From IMG/VR virus record IMGVR_UViG_3300035701_000046, positions 1-52,717 of that record: 52,717 bases of DNA; one strand, 5' to 3'. Made by a program: the position numbers and the translations under genes. This DNA is from a virus. This document shows, piece by piece, positions 47,018 through 52,717 of this stretch (within the stretch, counting starts at the first letter, position 1; every line of letters starts with the position of its first letter). The notes under the pieces are model-generated. The model was not told where the DNA came from. It searched no databases and saw only the letters and a program-made list of their open reading frames with translations.

Positions 47018-47719
47018 ATGACCGATGAACTCAACGAAATGGTCAAGAAACGGATCAAACCCGTCAACTACCCGCCGGATGCGACGGATGTCGCCACCTC
47101 GCACCAGATTCGCATCCCGATCTTCCACGACCATACGCGCTACCAGGCCGGGACCCCCAACTACGCAAGCGGCGATATGTTCATGGAGTCCATCTACGCA
47201 AAGGACCTCGGCGGAAACGTCACCAGCGGCAGAGCGACCATGATCTACAAGCTGCCGAACAACTGCTCCGCCTGGGTCCAGATCACCAGGTTCCAGTGCT
47301 TCTGGTTCACCCAGTCCCTCAAGGACGATGGCGGTATGGGCCTCATCGCCCCTGCTATCTACGTCAACTACATGAAACGGACGCCCCCGGCCACGTTCAA
47401 TCCCTTCACCTCCCAAATACCGCCCGAGGGCGAAGGCGTCCCCGGCCTCGCCGTGATGGGATGGCACAACGGCTATACCACCGCCAAGACCATCACCAAC
47501 AACTTCATCACCGGTGCCGCCGCAGGCCACCGATACATCTCGGTCAAGCTCACAGGCATCTACCGGGTCGCCAACGGCCAAGAGTGCAAATGGGTCCAGC
47601 GTACCCAGGAGTTCAAAAAGGACTCCGACATCATCGGGAAAAGACCCCACCAGATGGCCGCTTCCCCGATGGATAGCGGTATGGCCCCCTACCTCGTCCT
47701 GACCGCTGTCACCGGATAA
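47018..47719 (+). CDS. Putative structural protein B, paralogue of the previous gene
   Basis: This 233-residue product has the same landmarks as the preceding gene (IRIPIFHDH, MIYKLPNNCS, EGEGVPGL, ISVK, QEFKKDSD, SGMAPYLVLTAVTG). The two proteins are clearly related but diverged. GGAGGAA lies 5 bases before ATG 47018. Codons here end mainly in C, as in the previous gene. Confidence 0.7.
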   Translation: MTDELNEMVKKRIKPVNYPPDATDVATSHQIRIPIFHDHTRYQAGTPNYASGDMFMESIYAKDLGGNVTSGRATMIYKLPNNCSAWVQITRFQCFWFTQSLKDDGGMGLIAPAIYVNYMKRTPPATFNPFTSQIPPEGEGVPGLAVMGWHNGYTTAKTITNNFITGAAAGHRYISVKLTGIYRVANGQECKWVQRTQEFKKDSDIIGKRPHQMAASPMDSGMAPYLVLTAVTG

Positions 47720-47746
47720 CCTAAAGCCACCTCAGTAAGTCGCGGC

Positions 47747-47776
47747 GATGGGCCAGCTCGATACCCCTGGCCCATC
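47747..47776. terminator. 10-base hairpin between structural gene and giant gene
   Basis: GATGGGCCAG (47747-47756) and CTGGCCCATC (47767-47776) form a perfect 10-base stem with a 10-base loop in the 107-base gap. No long T-run follows, so it may be a weak terminator, an attenuator or an mRNA processing site. Confidence 0.45.
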
Positions 47777-47826
47777 CCGCGCCGTGGCTCGCCCCTCTTG
47801 GGTTCGTTTCTCCCGGAGTATCTCCC

Positions 47827-50800
47827 ATGCCAAAACGAGACCCGTTCGATCGCCTTCATGCTGGAGCCGATGACTTCCTCGATCAAAACGATATCGATCG
47901 AGAAGTCACCGCTATCCGCCGCTCCCACATCGCCAAACGCTACATCTTCCAGGAGTGGGTCGGCGACAAGATCATGGGCGGCTACGACCCCACCAAAGTC
48001 AAAGACGGCGATGTCGTCGAGACCGTCCCCCACACCCAGCTCGGCCCATCCGTCCCCCGGCCCCCCAAGCACCTCACCTACATCAAGAATTCAGAAACAG
48101 GGGAACTTATCGGACTTATCTCATACGATTCCCTCAAAGAGGCCCGCAAACAATCACACGTCCTGCAACCGAGGAAAACAATCAGGGCCGGTTTGACCCG
48201 CACCGCCCAGGACTACCAGGGCCTCGAAAACCCGGCCCCCCAACTCATCCCCACCGATATCTGGAACAGCGTCGGCCCCCTCGTCGCCCGCATCGGCGAA
48301 CAGAACCGCTGGCTCCGTATCCACGCCAACTCCCTCGAAAAATTCGAGATCATTAACCACGAGATGATGACCTACGCGGCCATGACCACCGCCATGAAGT
48401 TCATCGAGCGCCTGGCTGCCGTCCACATCGAGGTCACCGGCGAGCAGGCCGACGAGGCCGAGCAGCGCCTGCGGAATGCGGGCCTGGCGGTCACCCGGTC
48501 GGCGGTCGGCGGCGAGACCGAGTACGAGCGGTTCGAGGTGGACACGATGGGCCTCGGGTCCGGCGCGGTCGGGAATGCGCTTCGCGGGATCCCGTGGGGG
48601 ATCGTCCGGCAGGCGGCGAGCGACGATTTCCAGACGCTCTACAACGAGTACAACAACAAGGCGTCGGGCATTGTCGGGCCGTATTGGGAAGGTTGGCCGG
48701 AAGACAATAAGATACCGAAGGTTATCGATCTCGCGATGGGGATTTGCGAGGCGGCAGGCGCGGATGAGATGGCGGACCTTCTACGGCAGGATGCGACAGG
48801 AGACGAAGCGGCTCGACAGCAAGGGCACGCGGCTGGCTGGGGACTCGATCCAGCGAAGGGCGCACTTCTCGCGTTTTGCGTGCTGCAAGACGTGAACGCG
48901 CACGAGGTTGCGAAGCCGCTCTTCGATTGGGCGCGAGCGCAGTTCGGGGTTACGGGGGCGAAGCAGGCCCGGCTCCTCCGTCTCGCGCAGGCCGACTACG
49001 ACGAAGTCTACAAGCGTATCGGTCATCTCTACAGCCAGATCGCGACGAAGCACGAGTGGGTAATCGACGAACTGATTTGGGTCGCGATTGGCATGGTCGA
49101 GCAGGCGGGAGTCACCGCACTCGGCAGCCATTTGCGTAATGCGATGCCGGTGATCGATGAGTCTGAGCCGTTCATCGAGGAAGGCAAGAAATACGCGAAG
49201 GGCCGGGAGCCTGTCGAGGCCGTGATGCTTGCATTCGAGACGCTTCAGGACGCGAACGCGCATACTGAGGCGGCTCCCCTGTACGAATGGCTTTTCGAGG
49301 AGGGTGGGTTGACGCGACCGGAGCCGATTCCGCCGATGGAGAGCGCGAAGCGGGTCCGGGGGCAAGATGACGACTTCCAGGACGCGGACAACCGCCCGTG
49401 CGAACACTGCGGCGGGCCGATGCAGTACATGGGTACGCTCGGGAACCGCATGCACTTCCGCTGCCGTGACTGCGGGATGGATGCCAGCGAAGGGATCCCG
49501 GCGGGTGACCGGAGTGCCGAGGGGTTCGAGCCGGAAGCGCGGCGGAAGGTCGCGATGAACGACGTGAACGGCGAGCCGGTGCGCGCGGGTGACCAGGTGC
49601 GGATCGTGAGCGACCAGCGAGGCCAGGAGTCGAGTGAGGGACCGCAATCCGTATCGGGCCAAGGCAAAGAGGGCCGGGTGGTCCGGGTGGACCAGGGCGA
49701 TTCGGGCGGCGTGCCCTTCGCCGTCGTGGACATCGGCACTTACGAAAGCATCAAGGCGACGAAGGTCGAGAAGATCGGCGGCGTCACGAAGGTTGCTCGG
49801 GAAGGCCAGTGCGCACAGTGCGGTTACCAGGGCGAGCCGATGGAGGACGGGACGTGTCCGGGGTGTGGCGCGAGCGATTGGGAATGGGGCGAGCAGCCGG
49901 AGTTCGCGCCGGAGAAGGATTGGGCCGGGCAAGAGGTAGGCCCGCAGTTCGAGTGGCACGGCAAGGACCGCATGCTCATGAACCCGAAGCGCGCGAGCAA
50001 GTATGAGGGCGTCCAGAATCCGAAGCCCGACTTTATCCCCGACGCGGCGTGGGGGCAAGTGGCGGACATCGCGGTGCGGGTTGCCGAGGAGTCCGGGATC
50101 ATGACTTACGACCCGGCGACTGGCGAGTGGCAGATCACCGACCAGGGCGCGTGGGAGTATGCCGCGATGCAGACCGCGCTCAAGTTCATGGAGGGCTTGC
50201 AGAAAGGCAAGAAGACGGCGCAGGACGATGACCCGCTGGCCCGGTTCGAGGCGGAGTTCCGCCCGGCGGCGGAGCAGTGGGCTTTGCAGTTTGGCGTGGG
50301 CGTCCAGGACATCGTCTTCGGGCACGGCGGAGCGAACGTTGTCCTCACGGGGACGATCGACGATCAGGCCGGTGCCCGCGATGCGGCGCGGCAGGCGTTC
50401 TCCGCGTTTGACTGGATGGCGGTCGAATTCCTTGGGCCGCTGAATGGGGCCGACCAATTCGATACGCTTGTTCTCAACTCGACGAACATCGCGCGCCGGA
50501 AGATGGCCAGCGGTGTATCGGGCCGCGAAGATGCCGTGATCCGTTGGCTTTGGAAGCAGGGTTTCGAAATCGACTACCCTGGCTTGCAGCCGGACGGGAA
50601 TGTGATGCTTTTCTCGCCTTACCATATCGGTACGGGCGATCCCGCAACGTCTGAAGAGTTACAGGACCTCGCGGGCCGGATCGAGTCTGAGGTTCCGGGT
50701 GTCCATGACATGTTCAGCGATTCCGTGCAAGGCACACTTTCTGTCGATATCTCGGACCCGAAAGAAGCCCGGAAGCTCGCGAGCAGGCGCAAGCGCGCGG

Positions 50801-52717
50801 CGGAGGAATCGGAAGAGTATCTGGAAGGCCAGGACGCCGCAAAGCGTTACTACGAGAAGGGATACTTCCCGGCGGACGGCACCTACGAGAGCCTTCAGGC
50901 GCTCATCAACCAGGGCGGCGACTGGGCACGCGGCTTCCAGGACTTCGATCCCGAGACGCACATGGGGGCGAAGACAGCGGCTCCGTATGTGCCCGAGTAC
51001 GACGCCGAGGGGAACGAGATCAAGAAGCTGCCATACTGGAGTCACGTGACGTACCAGGGCGAAGAAGACGATATCCCGACGATCATGCTCGGTGACGATC
51101 CCCAAGAGGCGGTTCGAAACTGGTTCGAGCAGAGGCGCATGGAAGAGGAGTTCAATCGGCAGCGCGGGACCACGTCGAAGCGGGCCGCGTTTTCTGACGA
51201 CTTCCAGGCAGGCTTCCAGTACGGGAGTGCGCCGGACGCCAGGGAGCTGAGCGCGCGGGAGATCGCCGGGAAGTTCCCCGAGGTGGAGGACACGGATGCC
51301 TTCACGCAGGGGATGCTGGACGGCCTGCTAGGCGACACGACCCGGTTCGACCAGATGATGGGCCAGGGGGACCTTTTCGCGGCGAAGACCGCGCGGGAAA
51401 ACGAGCCGGAGACGATCCCCTACTCGCCGGATTTGCAGATCACGAACCTCGATCAACTACCGGCGGGGACCGGGGCACGTTACTTGGAAGTCATGGACTC
51501 GCACGTGCCGGGAGAGTATATCGCGGTCCAGTGGCGCAGGAAGCCCGAGGCCGAGGCGGGCCACAAGATCATCGCGTTTTCGCGCCAGAAGTGGGCGGCG
51601 GGACTTTGGCCGGATGTCGAGGAGAAGTTCGTCTCATACCTGAAGGGGATTGGTGGCTCGGCTTCGTGGGATGAGATCAAGGGCTGGCAGAAGCGGGAGG
51701 GCGTGGATTGGGACCGGCTCAAGGAAACGATGGCTGACCTACGCAACCGGGGCGAGCTGGATGAGGACAACCATGAGATTCGATTACTGGCTCGCCGCGT
51801 GACGGCGGGCGTGAATCCGTCGGAAGAGAAGAGTCTATGGGAGCTTGCCGAGGAGACGGGCCAGCCTTACGAGGACCTGCAAGCGGACTACGAGGAGGCG
51901 ATCAGCCAGTCTCGGGCGATGGATGTCCCGATGAGTTGGGACGACTTCGCCCGGTCCGTGAAGCGTGGCGCGAAGTCGCAGGACTGGGAAGTTTCTGGGC
52001 CGGGCAATTCGAGCTATCGCCCGAAGAAGGCCCCGGACCCGTCGAAAGAGATGACGCAGGCCGAGGTCCCTTCAGGAGTGCCCATTCCTGACGCAGAGAA
52101 GCCCCAGGCTGAGGGCGAGGAGGACGACCTGACCGAAGAGGCGGGGGTAGGGGGAAGCTCGCCTTCCGGGGGCAATTGGACGCAGAAGACGCGGCTGTGG
52201 AGCTGCCGTCGGCAGGCGTGGGCGAAGGGTGGCGACCCGGAGGTGGGCGACGAGGTCGAGTATTTCCAGGGCATGTCGAGGAGCAAGGAGAAAGGCCGGG
52301 TCACGGCGATTGACTCCGAGAACGACCAGTACACGCTGGAGAACGGCGAGACCGTTCCGGGCCAGAACATCGTTCGGGTGAGCGCGAAGCGTGTTCGGAC
52401 GCTGCGCGACATGTTCGCCGAGTTCAACGAGGGGGATCATCCCCGAGGGGAGGGCGGGCAGTTTTCGAGCGGCGGCGAGGGCGGCGGCGGGAAGGCCGAA
52501 GAAGGGGAGCCGGAGTCCGGGTGGACGAATCCCGCGCTCGAAGAGAAGGCGAAAGAGAAACGCGGTCCGGGCTACACGGCTCCGTACACAGATAACGAGG
52601 GGGTGTATCACCCCGCCGTTGGAGAGCTTCCGCCGATGAATGAGGACAAAGATTTCAAGCGGAATCCCGAGAGTGACGACCCGATGGAGTGGCCGGTTGA
52701 GAAGCGCGTGGAGATCG
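47827..52717 (+). CDS. Giant multidomain protein, C-terminus beyond window
   Basis: From ATG 47827 the frame has no stop for at least 1630 codons. Two zinc ribbons lie at about residues 525-549 (CEHCGG, CRDCG) and 662-680 (CAQCG, CPGCG). Two SH3-like segments lie near 575-640 and 1470-1520. Near residue 1538 is EGDHPRGEGGQFSSGG, a motif common in phage virion and polyvalent proteins. Two unit pairs repeat: LAF-x2-LQD-x-NAH (about 347 and 466) and YAAM-x-TA-x-KF (about 183 and 778). No enzyme domain is recognised. It could be an ejected or virion-internal protein. Confidence 0.8.
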   Translation, partial: MPKRDPFDRLHAGADDFLDQNDIDREVTAIRRSHIAKRYIFQEWVGDKIMGGYDPTKVKDGDVVETVPHTQLGPSVPRPPKHLTYIKNSETGELIGLISYDSLKEARKQSHVLQPRKTIRAGLTRTAQDYQGLENPAPQLIPTDIWNSVGPLVARIGEQNRWLRIHANSLEKFEIINHEMMTYAAMTTAMKFIERLAAVHIEVTGEQADEAEQRLRNAGLAVTRSAVGGETEYERFEVDTMGLGSGAVGNALRGIPWGIVRQAASDDFQTLYNEYNNKASGIVGPYWEGWPEDNKIPKVIDLAMGICEAAGADEMADLLRQDATGDEAARQQGHAAGWGLDPAKGALLAFCVLQDVNAHEVAKPLFDWARAQFGVTGAKQARLLRLAQADYDEVYKRIGHLYSQIATKHEWVIDELIWVAIGMVEQAGVTALGSHLRNAMPVIDESEPFIEEGKKYAKGREPVEAVMLAFETLQDANAHTEAAPLYEWLFEEGGLTRPEPIPPMESAKRVRGQDDDFQDADNRPCEHCGGPMQYMGTLGNRMHFRCRDCGMDASEGIPAGDRSAEGFEPEARRKVAMNDVNGEPVRAGDQVRIVSDQRGQESSEGPQSVSGQGKEGRVVRVDQGDSGGVPFAVVDIGTYESIKATKVEKIGGVTKVAREGQCAQCGYQGEPMEDGTCPGCGASDWEWGEQPEFAPEKDWAGQEVGPQFEWHGKDRMLMNPKRASKYEGVQNPKPDFIPDAAWGQVADIAVRVAEESGIMTYDPATGEWQITDQGAWEYAAMQTALKFMEGLQKGKKTAQDDDPLARFEAEFRPAAEQWALQFGVGVQDIVFGHGGANVVLTGTIDDQAGARDAARQAFSAFDWMAVEFLGPLNGADQFDTLVLNSTNIARRKMASGVSGREDAVIRWLWKQGFEIDYPGLQPDGNVMLFSPYHIGTGDPATSEELQDLAGRIESEVPGVHDMFSDSVQGTLSVDISDPKEARKLASRRKRAAEESEEYLEGQDAAKRYYEKGYFPADGTYESLQALINQGGDWARGFQDFDPETHMGAKTAAPYVPEYDAEGNEIKKLPYWSHVTYQGEEDDIPTIMLGDDPQEAVRNWFEQRRMEEEFNRQRGTTSKRAAFSDDFQAGFQYGSAPDARELSAREIAGKFPEVEDTDAFTQGMLDGLLGDTTRFDQMMGQGDLFAAKTARENEPETIPYSPDLQITNLDQLPAGTGARYLEVMDSHVPGEYIAVQWRRKPEAEAGHKIIAFSRQKWAAGLWPDVEEKFVSYLKGIGGSASWDEIKGWQKREGVDWDRLKETMADLRNRGELDEDNHEIRLLARRVTAGVNPSEEKSLWELAEETGQPYEDLQADYEEAISQSRAMDVPMSWDDFARSVKRGAKSQDWEVSGPGNSSYRPKKAPDPSKEMTQAEVPSGVPIPDAEKPQAEGEEDDLTEEAGVGGSSPSGGNWTQKTRLWSCRRQAWAKGGDPEVGDEVEYFQGMSRSKEKGRVTAIDSENDQYTLENGETVPGQNIVRVSAKRVRTLRDMFAEFNEGDHPRGEGGQFSSGGEGGGGKAEEGEPESGWTNPALEEKAKEKRGPGYTAPYTDNEGVYHPAVGELPPMNEDKDFKRNPESDDPMEWPVEKRVEI

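Noticed and set aside
48781-50625. Long minus-strand open frame of 614 codons
   Set aside because: It is rich in Arg, His, Leu and Pro, lies entirely opposite the giant gene, and shows no motif. It is a shadow of G-ending codons.
1-52717. Stop-codon reassignment (TAG or TGA read as an amino acid)
   Set aside because: All three stop codons end well-formed genes, and family ends match these stops. No long genes are broken by one particular stop.
1-52717. CRISPR array, integrase, attachment site or transposase
   Set aside because: No regular short repeats with spacers and no recombinase or transposase motif were seen on either strand.

Overview
The window reads as part of a tailed double-stranded DNA bacteriophage (class Caudoviricetes), probably a large virulent phage known mainly from metagenomes. 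Evidence is tight packing of short genes with 1-4 base overlaps, a two-subunit terminase, a portal protein, a Mu F-like head morphogenesis protein carrying an intein, a DnaB/DnaC-like helicase pair, and many small unrecognised genes. There is no rRNA, no confident tRNA, no integrase and no CRISPR array, and the host cannot be named. GC content looks moderately high, and ribosome binding sites are bacterial (AGGAGG-like).

Layout. Bases 1-10704 are a leftward early or replication block: a replicative helicase, a DnaC-like loader, a SAM methyltransferase and about 25 small proteins, many with zinc-binding cysteine pairs. Bases 10705-11299 are a divergent control region with a DnaA-box match and a pair of operator-like sites. 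Rightward from there are a von Willebrand A protein, a DNA methyltransferase that looks internally deleted, a DIP1984-like protein, and a roughly 300-base non-coding stretch full of hairpins (13360-13662). Bases 14421-17134 are a leftward operon for a large SNF2-like helicase. From 17459 to the right end everything is read rightward: terminase, small structural-type genes, six glycosyltransferase-type genes mixed with four tandem copies of a beta-rich decoration-like protein, portal, Mu F protein, a regulator, secreted and membrane proteins, a LamG protein, a pair of duplicated putative structural proteins, and a giant protein of at least 1630 residues that runs off the window.

Regulation visible in the sequence. 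A perfect 42-base element occurs twice (17459 and 44341), at the head of the two late blocks. Three sites share an AATAA-TCTTGACAA promoter type (10119 leftward, 12634 and 37375 rightward). Matches to the DnaA box sit only in intergenic control regions.

Most striking feature. The Mu F protein contains a 264-residue intein, and the opposite strand of the intein DNA is almost completely filled by a second reading frame that looks like an EDxHD/Vsr-fold homing endonuclease. The DFHGD stretch of the intein is the exact antisense of the VAVEI catalytic stretch of the endonuclease, so one DNA segment appears to encode two proteins on opposite strands. The Mu F frame also stays open 5' of its first ordinary start and reads as coding back into the portal gene.
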